From Nitrospira sp. (GTDB lineage: Bacteria; Nitrospirota; Nitrospiria; Nitrospirales; Nitrospiraceae): 64,000 nucleotides of DNA. Position 1 is the first letter of the stretch, and the number at the start of each line of letters is the position of its first letter. The stretch is taken from assembly GCA_018242725.1 (NCBI GenBank), contig JAFEBI010000007.1:1-64000 (forward strand), read 5' to 3'. Of the stretch, positions 55,601 to 61,718 are shown piece by piece. Below the pieces are notes generated by a model, which was not told where the DNA came from, ran no database searches, and saw only the letters and a program-made list of their open reading frames with translations. Both the position numbers and the translations under genes were made by a program.

Positions 55601-55931
55601 GAAGGTGGATCTTTCGGAGAAACGCTTCCCGTATTTCGCCCGTGGCCTGCAGCCGACGATTTCCCAGATCGAACTGGTCGTGTTGGTCAAAAGTCCGTCG
55701 ACATGGACCGATACCACGGTAGCAGTGGAAGAAGGAGAACGGACTGAGGAAGTCACACTGGCATCAACGGATAACCTCTATGGCGGGAACCCGAGCGGAG
55801 TCGTCCAATACCAAGGAGTCAGTCCCGGCCTGTGGACCGTTCGGGTGAGCACAACCTCATTGGGTCCCCCGTCCGAATGGATTGATGATCTCGTCGTTAT
55901 TGCGACCTATCAAGTTGCGATGTCTGCTTGA
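46641..55931 (+). CDS. Tc toxin TcA-like subunit with N-terminal peptidoglycan-binding domain, 3096 aa
   Basis: ATG 46641 follows GGAGG. Residues ~10-75 form a peptidoglycan-binding domain (LHQALSILGF..STRSAVQEFQTQHQLKVTG), then a Pro/Ser linker and a carboxypeptidase-regulatory-like beta domain (~110-200). The VRP1-type core starts near 633 (FGDVDYCACEHCRSIYSPAA). Neuraminidase-like and ABC-toxin regions follow (~1500-2100). Residues ~2480-2700 are coiled coil around a hydrophobic Gly/Ala segment (LQMAGSIVSRIGAGLAAVP) that fits the pore tip. The TcB-binding-type C-terminus has LEYPGHYLRRIKSASVSIPC. It would form the pentameric pore that injects the cargo. Confidence 0.92.
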   Translation: MNPVIFPLKFQMKRAEVSDLHQALSILGFIIVQGEKKNQRFGASTRSAVQEFQTQHQLKVTGTVDKATARALNDVAAGQIPTAPPSSQAPSATPNQNSTTPDSDPPSTTRRVTGTVLHIDGTPLKGLLVQAFHRRIGGEEALGNEALTDKKGAYAIGYALPPGLSKVDLFVRAFDDKNRIVAVSAILIGASVEAVRDLIVSAEELRGPSAFAHATETLTPQISGASLAELDANDVALMVRNTGMAREDVTAWIAAKRLAERTLVPHEVLYGLVRMENTASLSRLLKRSSARLTRDLEEAARTNMVSFEVGKEAKQTVVVLKQLAATLSASKELPGSLGRVLSTSSKTSAAQQRAFLQRYTQYERKPSKFWQSLRDDPAFGAEVVADLQFSIQLATLTANHPPLVAALRARGVKRSSETAALTREDWQRLISTDIAGQRVGTPPNIKGDTEQERTDNYISLLMERTALAFPTTKVTNKLRTMPVWRTSTAVAFLDANPAFNLATSQIDRLVESDGYITQPEWDRKKLVSELSIVQRVMRLAPKGQDETVVNGLLTNGYQSAFSILRKSQDAFVRQTTLVMGGDTVAKNVYRNAQFQTSRAMGAFSLMHPSLADPLVSAVGALSSQVSDNATWSSLFGDVDYCACEHCRSIYSPAAYLVDLLAWLDTHELDGRTAFEQLDARRPDIKRIELSCDNTNTVLPYVDLVTEILEDRVLSFPTVDGAQVPTASTATSAELFANPESLHTEVYDEHLAKEVYPWVLPFDLWGELGRVYFEHLGVRRSDLMEALARQNTPSHHAISAERLRLSSAQWRIVTGADNRPVWKFWGYGSENPKGMNFKSDLAVVSKFLDRADCEYEELLDLLHSRVANPNHISIVGDACNTDDLTLETVTDSDLDKMQRFLRLWRNRGWSILNMDKVLYALNPAEINAKSLHALADLDRIQARTKASLLDIACWWAVIDTFEDRPEKDEPVQSLYQQVFLNRAVDPAAEEEAYPLALNEARTALRNTITWDEVRTQLLAALRVDDADLSLLVDETIDGLPNPQRVVSGTNATLEDLSALYRHVSFARTLKLNVEELLGVLDLTGLNPFNLENTDDAVELIDLLADVRASGFSLDELHYLHEHDLDADTRVGVTDEAISQTLIEIRDGLITIENEFIIVADPNGDVTTRYLGMALEADAASAVVAALQTEADGTNNSELAQVLIDNLSSLLTFDAETVIAQSTELRYNTMVGLLVPYLKDLQSKALVIEKTAIFAGRALDSIEDLLTLRVTMTVEGSQASALIGLQQSPYIDTDGTELLIEDDAEAFAALRRLFKTCLVLNKLAVDIDEQLWLFDVGVSKGLLNPVSLPTTPQPIAVGAWTAWINLVDLFWLRKGLPGGEPSLVELLQLLAFEGDAPAAETTFKNELSARTGWTVDDISTMTTAFGLRFPEDWFDGQALNRLVEAFKLIGRIGVAAMSADPWVAADIDMDQAEALRLAAKSKHDESQWPTIARGLRDPVRELQRAALVAYLMATSPKVYDDENALYSDLLIDVEMAPCMLTSRIKQAISSVQLFIQRTFLNLEEGVEFTRTDRDQWEWMKNYRVWEANRKVFLYPENWIEPELRISKSQLFEQLENSLLQGEVTDVSVEKAYMEYLEGLLKIGRLEVMGIYHQFEEDEDGTVDILHVVARTKGHPREYYYRQWVDEREWTPWEKLDADIEAEHVIVAIWDRRLYVFWPTVVQKAVGTESSTTNFFEMKLAWIERLHGQWGARKLSVDCLKVYGKWDGVDFFSQSESGISSAGEWLTYFRIDKQEPLTIECHQAYRSMWDSDSPASSNLLGRFVLNPCSGTINVDNSDKFDDAPVVAPMNNIVQRMRFFLTTGEDNLGVSTPLTLMKGRLDASKRLIGKAEPVDVLGKVPAQGIGIANDDEERGGWFDSGTFGNFIYPHQYGEFASQHGVFLDDNERTFHVMPEQAYDFGHVFDEEFKDDIEPGYVGITVTSRDVFIPEEGFPEFESELPWDEGPRDQELPLPGGQLGSPATVRASVAVQDVGTTLQSLSNQQLQYSQNQLVETDVTLDPVTEVSSTVTKYRFSLFYHPYVCDFLMELRRLGVAGLLDPNPNGPAENLVRQQRHRLEFFDKTYEPTTDVLEPYPIQDIDFEFGGAYADYNWEIFFHAPFLIANRLSQNQRFEEARKWYHYIFDPTNRSDDTDPLRFWKIQPFYREADAPITDFLDLAASSDGSVEAGDAREQYDEQIEAWLENPFDPHAIARLRTTAYQKTIVMKYLDNLLAWGDSLFRQDTIESINEATQLYVLALELLGERPDSLPPRQVPVVKTFEQVRQDLADSVLNNPLVQLENTLFKPVINVGATLPAWAVPAQLNNTFLTISLQDPKPYFCIPPNDKLLGYWDTVEDRLFKIRHCMNIEGIVRQLPLFEPPIDPGMLVRARAAGVDVASALADLNAPLPHYRFNVMLQKAYALNQTVRGLGGALLGVLEKKDAEELAALRSNQEIALFEAMREVKKLAIDEAQKSLSAAENNLEVIRQRENYYQGLVHDGWLVQEKGQIASLVTAGTLQMAGSIVSRIGAGLAAVPRVTTGASGTMGTPVATADVVDGAKLAKAMDLVGYALTLGSGVASNTASMLGITSGYQRRAAEWENQLNSAKKEIKQIEKQIEAANVRVAMAERDLENHDRQIEQAQAVREFMESKFSNTELYQWMVGQISSLYFQSYQLAYDLAKQTERAYRHELALPDATFINFGYWDSLKKGLLAGERLQLDLERMDKSYLDNNRREYEITKHVSLAQLDPVALLKLQTDGVCEFSIPEALFDLEYPGHYLRRIKSASVSIPCVTGPYTSVPARLTLVSSRTRVDPNATEDYPFDVSGEDARFQLYTGAVQSIIISAGRDDAGLFMADHRDERYLPFEGSGAISDWNLTLTSAVQTFDWSTITDVVFHVRYTAREGGDLLREAALKSIESEFAGIPLQRSFSALHEFPTEWNAFLRPTTDDEAVLKVDLSEKRFPYFARGLQPTISQIELVVLVKSPSTWTDTTVAVEEGERTEEVTLASTDNLYGGNPSGVVQYQGVSPGLWTVRVSTTSLGPPSEWIDDLVVIATYQVAMSA

Positions 55932-55961
55932 GTGAGAAATGATGAGAGCGATGCCTGACGG

Positions 55962-56070
55962 GCTGGTTCGCGGAAGAAGTGGCGGCTTTCAGGAATGTGC
56001 GGATGGATGTGGGGAGTTGAGCCGCGGCTGTCAGGACGACCCCGGATAATTCTTGTGGCGCGACGATTGG
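55962..56070. repeat. Right imperfect direct repeat flanking the Tc toxin locus
   Basis: Matches 38301-38421 in the same orientation (GTTCG, GAAGAAGTGGC, GCTTTCAG, AATGTG, GGGGAGTTG, CAGGAC, GATTGG). It begins 31 bp after the TcA stop codon. Confidence 0.6.
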
Positions 56071-56074
56071 TACA

Positions 56075-56343
56075 TTGACGTTCACATCGACGATCAATGT
56101 CCTAGGTTCCGGGGAGAATATACGGGGCAATGTCCGACAGGCCATCGTGCAGGATGATCGCGACCGCACGCTCTTACTGGAGACGCTGGCCCACGTTCTT
56201 GATCGTTTTAGTTGGCGTTGCCATGTCTATTACCGATGGACAACTACTATCATCTGCTGATTGAAACGCCACAGCCGAATCTGTCGCGAGGCATACGGCA
56301 ATTGGGAATCTTTAGTGGTCGGATACATTTAGTGACTCACTGA
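56075..56343 (+). pseudogene. Decayed REP-associated tyrosine transposase (RAYT, Y1/HUH type)
   Basis: The frame at 56075-56260 reads NIRGNVRQAIVQDDRDRTLL then LETLAHVLDRFSWRCHVYYR, the conserved RAYT N-terminal core. A one-base shift near 56230 moves the continuation to another frame (56236-56343): MDNYYHLLIETPQPNLSRGI and RQLGIF. The family motif at this site is MDNHYHLL; here the first His of the HUH metal site is Tyr. The gene then stops, lacking the catalytic-Tyr region. It is inactive. Confidence 0.8.
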
Positions 56344-56354
56344 GACACCACTGA

Positions 56355-56378
56355 GGGGCCTGCATCCCTGCAGACCCC
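56355..56378 (-). terminator. Hairpin downstream of the guanidine hydrolase gene
   Basis: On the - strand GGGGTCTGCA-GGGA-TGCAGGCCCC pairs over ten positions (one G-T wobble) 43 bp after the stop codon. There is no T-run, so it is either a weak terminator or a 3'-end protecting stem. Confidence 0.45.
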
Positions 56379-56420
56379 CCTTCCATCTCCATCTTTGTTC
56401 ATCCAACGATTTGGTATTTC

Positions 56421-57569
56421 TTAGCGCTTCTTCCGGTTGGCCAGATGGCCTGATCGCACTTGGCAGGCCAGGACGTCACAAATCACCCTGGTGGCCATCA
56501 GGCTTGTGATCTCCGCCGCGTCATAGGGCGGGGAGCATTCCACTATTTCCATCCCGGCCAGCGGTTTTGTATCGGCGATGATCTGTAAAAACTTCAGCAC
56601 TTCACGCGGGAGAAACCCTCCGGGCTCCGGCCAGCCGGTACCCGGCACAAAGGCGGCGTCCAAGCAATCGACATCAAAGCTCAACCACACGGCATCGACG
56701 CCGTTAAACGCCACTTCGAGTGCTTGTTTCGCGGCATTCTCGATGCCCATTTCCACACAGTCCGTCACGGTCATGATGCTCGTTTGGCGTTCACGGCCGG
56801 ACTTCACGCCGGGGCGGGGAGCTTGCCAACCACCGATGCCGATCTGGACGAGATTCTTCGCCGGCACGTTGGTAATATTGGTCGCATGAAACCAGGGTGT
56901 CGTGTGCATCCTCTCGTCAAGATCGGTCTCTTGCGTATCCACGTGTCGATCGAAGTGCAAGATACCAAGCTTCTTGCCGTTCATATTCTGCGCCACGCCT
57001 CGCACGGTCGCGAATCCCAGAGAATGGTCTCCACCCAACACCACGGGAAAGGCTCCGCTGGCGTAGACATGCCCCACGCCCTTGCTGACTTGGTCAAAGG
57101 TCTTCTCTATATTGCCCGGGATGGTGAACACATCGCCGAGATCGCACATGGAGATCGACTCCCGGAGATCTACACCAAGCTCGAAGCTATAGGTGCCGTA
57201 GAGGGCTGAGATTTTGCGAATGCCTTGGGGACCAAATCGGGTTCCCGCTCGATAGGTGGTTCCACCGTCGAACGGGGCTCCGAGAATAGCGACGTCGTAG
57301 TCCCCGCACTTGCGGACATCCTCGACGTAGGGCGCTTTAGTGAAGGTATTGATGCCGGCAAAATGGGGAAGCTCTCCACGACTGAAGGTGGGAATGCGGC
57401 GATCTTTGATGGAATCGGCCCCGGGCAGGCCCAATTCAAGACCTCGGGCGACTTCTTCTTCATATTTCGTGGTCGGCAGCAGTGCCTCCGCTTCCACGGC
57501 GAACTTCGCCTCAGGCCCGTAGTTGTCATGGAGAGGAACCTTGCCTTGGTACGTTTTCTTCTTTGCCAT
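56421..57569 (-). CDS. gdmH: Guanidine hydrolase (GdmH-like), ureohydrolase family, 382 aa
   Basis: The ureohydrolase metal ligands are present: H182 (GGDHS), D207, H209, D211 (HFDRHVD) and D299, D301 (FDVDCLD). Features that separate nickel-dependent guanidine hydrolases from agmatinases are also visible: ~380 aa with a long N-terminal extension, Arg in HFDRHVD, DLDERMHTTPWFHATN and GTGWPEPGGFLPREVLKFLQ. It would split guanidine into ammonia and urea. It is downstream of a guanidine-I riboswitch and permease, which strongly supports this substrate. SD AAGGAG precedes the ATG. Agmatinase or arginase remains a less likely alternative. Confidence 0.88.
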   Translation of the reverse strand: MAKKKTYQGKVPLHDNYGPEAKFAVEAEALLPTTKYEEEVARGLELGLPGADSIKDRRIPTFSRGELPHFAGINTFTKAPYVEDVRKCGDYDVAILGAPFDGGTTYRAGTRFGPQGIRKISALYGTYSFELGVDLRESISMCDLGDVFTIPGNIEKTFDQVSKGVGHVYASGAFPVVLGGDHSLGFATVRGVAQNMNGKKLGILHFDRHVDTQETDLDERMHTTPWFHATNITNVPAKNLVQIGIGGWQAPRPGVKSGRERQTSIMTVTDCVEMGIENAAKQALEVAFNGVDAVWLSFDVDCLDAAFVPGTGWPEPGGFLPREVLKFLQIIADTKPLAGMEIVECSPPYDAAEITSLMATRVICDVLACQVRSGHLANRKKR

Positions 57570-57659
57570 GAGTGCTCCTTTCTACCGGATGAATAGATTC
57601 CGACTCGCTGCGAATTGCTCCTTACAACACAGGTCTTGATACAGTGCCTTCCGTCATGC

Positions 57660-59123
57660 TTACCGTGACTCGGCCTTTTCTGGATGGGCTGATGTCTCGT
57701 TCCTACCGACAAGAACATAGAGGGTCGTGGCTGTCAGTATGCTGCCCAGGACGAGCGGGACCGCCCAGAGTTGCCACCAGGGGGCATCGGGCGAGGTGGC
57801 ATAGGGACGTGGCCAGGCGATGTTCAGGAATTCAAATATCGACCAGAGGAACGCTGCGATATTGATCGGTAATCCCCAGGTACCCAATTTTAATTCACCT
57901 AATGAGGGATCCCAGCGTCCAGTGAGGCGGGTGTAGAGCCCCACGCCGGTCGTCATCGCAAACATGGCGTATAACCCGCCGGTCCCAAATGCCAAGACTG
58001 TGGCCACCGCTTCATCGTTGAGCCCGAAGAGCAATCCGAGCGTGGCCAGGAGAACCGTAAACAACACGGCATTGTGCGGAGCTCCGGCTGAGGTGACCCG
58101 ACTGAGGATGGCCGGCATGCTGCCTTCGCGCGCCATGGAGAACACAATCCGGGAAGTATATTGCACCATCGAAGATCCGCAAGCCAGGAATGCGATCATG
58201 ACGATCGCCAGAAAAGGCGTTTCCGCCCACGCTCCAAAGTTGGCGACGATCACGGGAGTGACAGGGTCGGATACGGCACTTGTCTGTTGTAACGTTTCAC
58301 GGTTGAAACTGAGGGTCAGGGCGGCGGAGTTGAAGAGCACGACGCTCCCCACCATACAGAGCGAGAAAAAGATCGCACGTGGCACCATCCGTTTCGGTTC
58401 ATGCGTTTCTTCGGCAATGGTCGAGCAGGCATCGAATCCGATGAAAGCCCAACCGGAAATGGCAAGCGCCGCCAGAAACGCAGCCGTCCGGCTGGGTGCG
58501 GTTCCTGTCCCCAGATGGGCGAACAGTTCGGAAAAGTCATGCTGCCGGAAAAAGAAGAACAGCAAGAGCGCGACGCCGAACGAACCGATGATCTCCGCAT
58601 AGACGCCAAAAGAAATGAGGAACTTGAACACCGAGACGTGGACGAGGTTGAGGATGGTGCAGACAAGCAGGAACACCGCGCCCCAGATGACCAGAGTGAT
58701 TCCTGTGCCGCTGGTAGATCCGAAAAAAATCGCCAGCCAGACTCCGCCGGTGTAGGCGGTCGTGGTGAGCATGGCGATCGTGGAACTGACGTAGATGGCT
58801 CCGGCATAGGTACCGGTGGTGGCGCCTCCGAGCTTTCTTGCCCATTTGTATGCCCCTCCTGCGATCGGAATCTGCGAGGATAACTCCGCATACACCGTGG
58901 CGACCAACAATTGCATCACTAGGCAGAGTGCCAGAGCGGCAAACCAACCGCCACCCGTCACAACCGTCTGTACGCCGATAATGGCATAGAGCCCTGCCAC
59001 CGGCGAGACTGTTGCGAAGCCGATGGTCAGGCTGTTCCAGAGCGTCAAACTGCGCCGAAGTGTTTCGGACGTACTGGTGGTTGTCGCCAAAGAATTGCCA
59101 TCCAGATTTTCGTGACTTACCAT
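57660..59123 (-). CDS. APC-family permease, probable guanidine (or amine) importer, 487 aa
   Basis: Start Met 59123 (MVSHENLDGNSLATTT) is coupled to a leader ORF whose stop lies four bases inside it; an upstream TTG (59228) would extend it into leader sequence. About twelve membrane helices with APC motifs are seen (SPVAGLYAIIG, SSQIPIAGGAYKWARKLGG, ISGWAFIGFDACSTIAEETH). Members carry amino acids or amines with protons. Riboswitch control and the downstream guanidine hydrolase suggest guanidine uptake; this substrate is inferred. Confidence 0.85.
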   Translation of the reverse strand: MVSHENLDGNSLATTTSTSETLRRSLTLWNSLTIGFATVSPVAGLYAIIGVQTVVTGGGWFAALALCLVMQLLVATVYAELSSQIPIAGGAYKWARKLGGATTGTYAGAIYVSSTIAMLTTTAYTGGVWLAIFFGSTSGTGITLVIWGAVFLLVCTILNLVHVSVFKFLISFGVYAEIIGSFGVALLLFFFFRQHDFSELFAHLGTGTAPSRTAAFLAALAISGWAFIGFDACSTIAEETHEPKRMVPRAIFFSLCMVGSVVLFNSAALTLSFNRETLQQTSAVSDPVTPVIVANFGAWAETPFLAIVMIAFLACGSSMVQYTSRIVFSMAREGSMPAILSRVTSAGAPHNAVLFTVLLATLGLLFGLNDEAVATVLAFGTGGLYAMFAMTTGVGLYTRLTGRWDPSLGELKLGTWGLPINIAAFLWSIFEFLNIAWPRPYATSPDAPWWQLWAVPLVLGSILTATTLYVLVGRNETSAHPEKAESR

Positions 59124-59194
59124 GACAGACCGATCCGGCTCGGCAGCAGGTCTGGCGGATCCGTCAAGGAATAGACGTTGGGATGGAATTGCAT
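59117..59194 (-). CDS. 25-codon leader ORF between riboswitch and permease
   Basis: ATG at 59194 is preceded by AGGAG at 7-bp spacing, the best SD in this interval. The product is MQFHPNVYSLTDPPDLLPSR followed by IGLSW. Its stop (59119-59117) lies just inside the permease start at 59123, so ribosomes finishing it could re-initiate on the permease, which lacks its own SD. Whether the peptide itself matters is unknown. Confidence 0.55.
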   Translation of the reverse strand: MQFHPNVYSLTDPPDLLPSRIGLSW

Positions 59195-59231
59195 AACGAA
59201 GTCTCCTGCTGAAGGGCGTGATTCCCAAAAG

Positions 59232-59251
59232 GCCATGTACCTGCGTACATG
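59232..59251 (-). terminator. Terminator-like stem of the riboswitch expression platform
   Basis: On the - strand CATGTAC-GCAG-GTACATG forms a perfect 7-bp stem followed by GGCCTTTT, directly after the conserved 3' part of the aptamer. It could act as a ligand-controlled attenuator. Confidence 0.5.
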
Positions 59252-59356
59252 ATCTCCCGGGCTTTTATCCCTCCGTGGAACCCCGTTATGCGAGGCCGAA
59301 AACTCTTGGACCAGTCGCTCCATCCGAGTAGGATAGGAAGCCGGAACCCTAGTTTT
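59249..59356 (-). ncRNA. Guanidine-I (ykkC) riboswitch
   Basis: Read on the - strand, the conserved aptamer blocks occur in order: ACTAGGGTTCCGG (59353-59341), GACTGGTCCAAGAG, CCACGGAGGGATAAAAGCCC and GGGAGAT (ends 59252). These are the consensus elements of the guanidine-I class. It lies in the 5' leader of the permease-hydrolase operon and would turn it on when guanidine is bound. Confidence 0.95.
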
Positions 59357-59378
59357 CCTTTTGGAACAATTTTCTCGG

Positions 59379-59407
59379 AGACTATTCCCTTATATGACTA
59401 AAGTCAA
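59379..59407 (-). promoter_or_regulatory. Sigma-70-like promoter of the guanidine operon
   Basis: On the - strand TTGACT (59407-59402), 17-bp spacer, TAGTCT (59384-59379). Predicted start near 59372, about 15 bp before the riboswitch begins, which fits well. Confidence 0.6.
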
Positions 59408-59651
59408 GCTCGTAGCGCTCGCGTGTCAACCCACTAAGAAAAGTTCGTCGTAATGAGAGAACTGCTCCGACGTGTGCATTTTTGAAATATGAGCTGCGAG
59501 ATAAGGAGTTGTGCCTGATAAAGAATTCCAGGATACTTTGGTGTCGGCTCCCTTTGTCCGAATCCTAACGGGACGGGTAGAAAGTCTGTATAGAGGAAGG
59601 ACGATCATCAATGAGGAAGCAAAAGGTCATCGCTCGGCTTTGTTAGGCATT

Positions 59652-60266
59652 CTAGAGCTTGTACATCACATCGGTGCGCAGTACATATTTCTCGCCACTC
59701 TCCACCACCGCTCCTTCATGCCAAATAGTATGAAGGAAGACCAATGCGGCTCCAGTCGTCGGCTTCACCGTCAGATAGGGACACCGACGAGCGACCTGGT
59801 CCATATCTGCAAAGAATCGTGTTTCTCCACCCAATATATCCTCGTTCAAATAAATCAAGAACGTCACCTCGCTCTTCTCGTACGTTTCAAGCGATAGGTA
59901 CGATCCATCTCGATGCGGTTGGAAAGTCTGTCCGGGACGGTAGCGATAGAACCGCCAACGCTCGTTGAACCCAACCAGGTGGCGATGTTCAATAACAGGT
60001 GGGAGCCATGACGCGGCACGCTGGAACAACGTATCTGCCAGGGCTTTGTCGTCGACCAAGACGCGCTCATTGTTTCTGATACCCTCAGCCACCACCCCAC
60101 CGACCATTCCCGTCTCGTACGTCAGTCCTTGGCTTGAACGGATCAGTGTTGCACACTCGTCTTTTGACAGAAACTCGTGCAAAAGAAATATCCTCTCAGA
60201 ATCTAACTCTTCTCGAGTCATAACGAATGCCTGTGTGACGGATATGGTGTGATCACTATCGCTCAC
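59652..60266 (-). CDS. 2-oxoglutarate/Fe(II)-dependent dioxygenase, prolyl-4-hydroxylase-like, 204 aa
   Basis: The double-stranded beta-helix dioxygenase residues are all present: H118 and D120 in FQPHRDGSY, H183 in WHEGAVV and R197 in KYVLRTDVMY for 2-oxoglutarate. The YRYRPGQTF lead and LNEDILGGETRFF are typical of the P4Hc family. Such enzymes hydroxylate proteins or small molecules; the substrate here cannot be told. Single gene, no signal peptide. Confidence 0.88.
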   Translation of the reverse strand: MSDSDHTISVTQAFVMTREELDSERIFLLHEFLSKDECATLIRSSQGLTYETGMVGGVVAEGIRNNERVLVDDKALADTLFQRAASWLPPVIEHRHLVGFNERWRFYRYRPGQTFQPHRDGSYLSLETYEKSEVTFLIYLNEDILGGETRFFADMDQVARRCPYLTVKPTTGAALVFLHTIWHEGAVVESGEKYVLRTDVMYKL

Positions 60267-60547
60267 AACCGTACCTCAGATGAGCGAACCGTCAAGCATA
60301 CACTCTCCTCCTGGCCAAAAGTGAAACGGAGGGCTAGGTTAGGTTCCTGCATCACACATCGTTGGAATAACCAAGTGAGGAAATACCTCAAAGCATGGTA
60401 TTCTGAGGGAATCAAACGAGAACATAGTCTGAAATCTGTTTCCAGCGTCTGATCTGAATTAGTGTGGGAAGGGGAGAGAGTTGACGATTGACCCTTGGAC
60501 GGCGGCATGTTAGAAACAGGTCCGCTTGATACAGTAAGTGTGGGTAC

Positions 60548-60634
60548 GCCCGGATGGCGGAACTGGCAGACGCGCCGGACTCAAAATCCGGTTCTCGCAA
60601 GAGAGTGGGAGTTCGACCCTCCCTCTGGGCACCA
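60548..60634 (+). tRNA. tRNA-Leu(CAA)
   Basis: Acceptor GCCCGGA pairs with TCTGGGC, with CCA encoded at the 3' end (60632-60634). The anticodon stem CCGGA/TCCGG holds loop CTCAAAA, giving anticodon CAA. A long variable arm (TTCTCGCAAGAGAG) and T arm GGGAGTTCGACCCTCCC confirm a class II leucine tRNA. Confidence 0.97.
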
Positions 60635-60750
60635 TATTTTATAAAGCAAACAAGACCGAGATCGTCGGTGTGATGTGCGGCTCTCATCCAAAATGGTGAT
60701 AAAGAATCACTGAGACGTAGGGCTTCCGTCACTCAACACAAAGTACCCTC

Positions 60751-60779
60751 TTGACAGCGCCGTACTATTAGCCTAGTTT
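60751..60779 (+). promoter_or_regulatory. Sigma-70-like promoter of the exported protein gene
   Basis: Perfect TTGACA at 60751-60756, 17-bp spacer and TAGTTT at 60774-60779, about 140 bp before the start codon of the next gene. Confidence 0.5.
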
Positions 60780-60924
60780 CTATCATATTTCTCAAGGACG
60801 TACGCGGTGACTCGCTCGACTCTGAGACCGTCAATATGGAACAGGCTGAATATCTTCAACAACGACAGGGTGAGTTCTTACTATAAGGACGATCCGTCCA
60901 CTTACTTTAAGAAGGAGGCAGCAC

Positions 60925-61692
60925 ATGCGTAACGTGTTGGCATTGGGAGCCGCCATACTCTGCGTCGGCTCACTGAATGTTGCAGTGGCTCAAGAGCGAC
61001 TCCAGCAGTCATCCGGGGGATCTGCAATGGGTGTGGGAACAGGGGTTGGCGACGTGGCTGGTAATTCGAATCGCGTTCAGGCCTTTGATCGCAATGCGTT
61101 TCTCGACCGGCTTTCTCTTCCTGAGACGATCTACGGTCGTGTGTTGGCGATTGATTTTCCAGCCGGCAAAATGCTTTTGGAAACGGGTGGAAGTTCGCAT
61201 GATGAAGGTCGTGCGGGAGCGGGAGCTATGAGTTCCATGACCGTTTACTTTGATGAACGGACCAGCCTGGACCAGATCAAAGTCTTGAACAATGGGGATG
61301 ACATTTCGCTCCAAGTGATCGAAGCGGTCACGCCGAATCAGCAGTATGGAGTTGGTCGCAAGATTGTTCGTGAAGTATACTTGTTACGCGGCAACGAAAG
61401 ACTCGCCGGATTTGGTGGCTTAGGCCAGCGTCCGAATCCTTCAACTGAACGAGCCATTGAGACCAGCAACGGGAGCACCACAGGTGGGGTGGCGGGTTCA
61501 GTGTTGCCAGGCAAGATTACAGGGACTATTGATACGACGATCGGAGAGTTCACAGGATCAGCTCCGTGCTGGAACTGTGAACCGCAACCAGGCTGGGGCT
61601 ATCAAACTGTGGCACCTGAAACAAAAATGCCCAATAAGTCTGACTACGGAACAGATTCGTCGAAGCCAAATTTGATCAAAGGATTCAATTGA
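60925..61692 (+). CDS. Exported hypothetical protein, 255 aa
   Basis: AAGGAGG precedes ATG 60925. A signal peptide (NVLALGAAILCVGSLNVAVA-QER) is followed by a Gly/Ser-rich linker, a small beta domain (ETIYGRVLAIDFPAGKMLLE, MTVYFDERTSLDQIKVL, GDDISLQVIEAV) and a low-complexity tail with APCWNCEP. The CxxC at the tail could bind metal. The gene has its own promoter and terminator. No family recognised. Confidence 0.75.
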   Translation: MRNVLALGAAILCVGSLNVAVAQERLQQSSGGSAMGVGTGVGDVAGNSNRVQAFDRNAFLDRLSLPETIYGRVLAIDFPAGKMLLETGGSSHDEGRAGAGAMSSMTVYFDERTSLDQIKVLNNGDDISLQVIEAVTPNQQYGVGRKIVREVYLLRGNERLAGFGGLGQRPNPSTERAIETSNGSTTGGVAGSVLPGKITGTIDTTIGEFTGSAPCWNCEPQPGWGYQTVAPETKMPNKSDYGTDSSKPNLIKGFN

Positions 61693-61718
61693 GACATTTT
61701 GGAGTCTGAGCGTTCGAT

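Noticed and set aside
55897..56169. 90-codon - strand frame right of the TcA gene
   Set aside because: Runs through the direct repeat and antisense to the RAYT remnant; a related peptide exists at the left repeat, but neither copy has a ribosome site, so it is treated as a repeat remnant.
59226..59228. TTG as start of the permease, adding 35 residues
   Set aside because: It would begin inside the riboswitch platform hairpin region, has no SD, and the extra residues (Arg-rich) do not resemble a permease N-terminus.
59511..59897. 128-codon + strand frame overlapping the dioxygenase gene
   Set aside because: Two thirds is antisense to a dioxygenase with all catalytic residues; the remaining part has no ribosome site or family match.
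60249..60452. 67-codon + strand frame between dioxygenase and tRNA-Leu
   Set aside because: No SD, basic random-looking product, no conserved feature.
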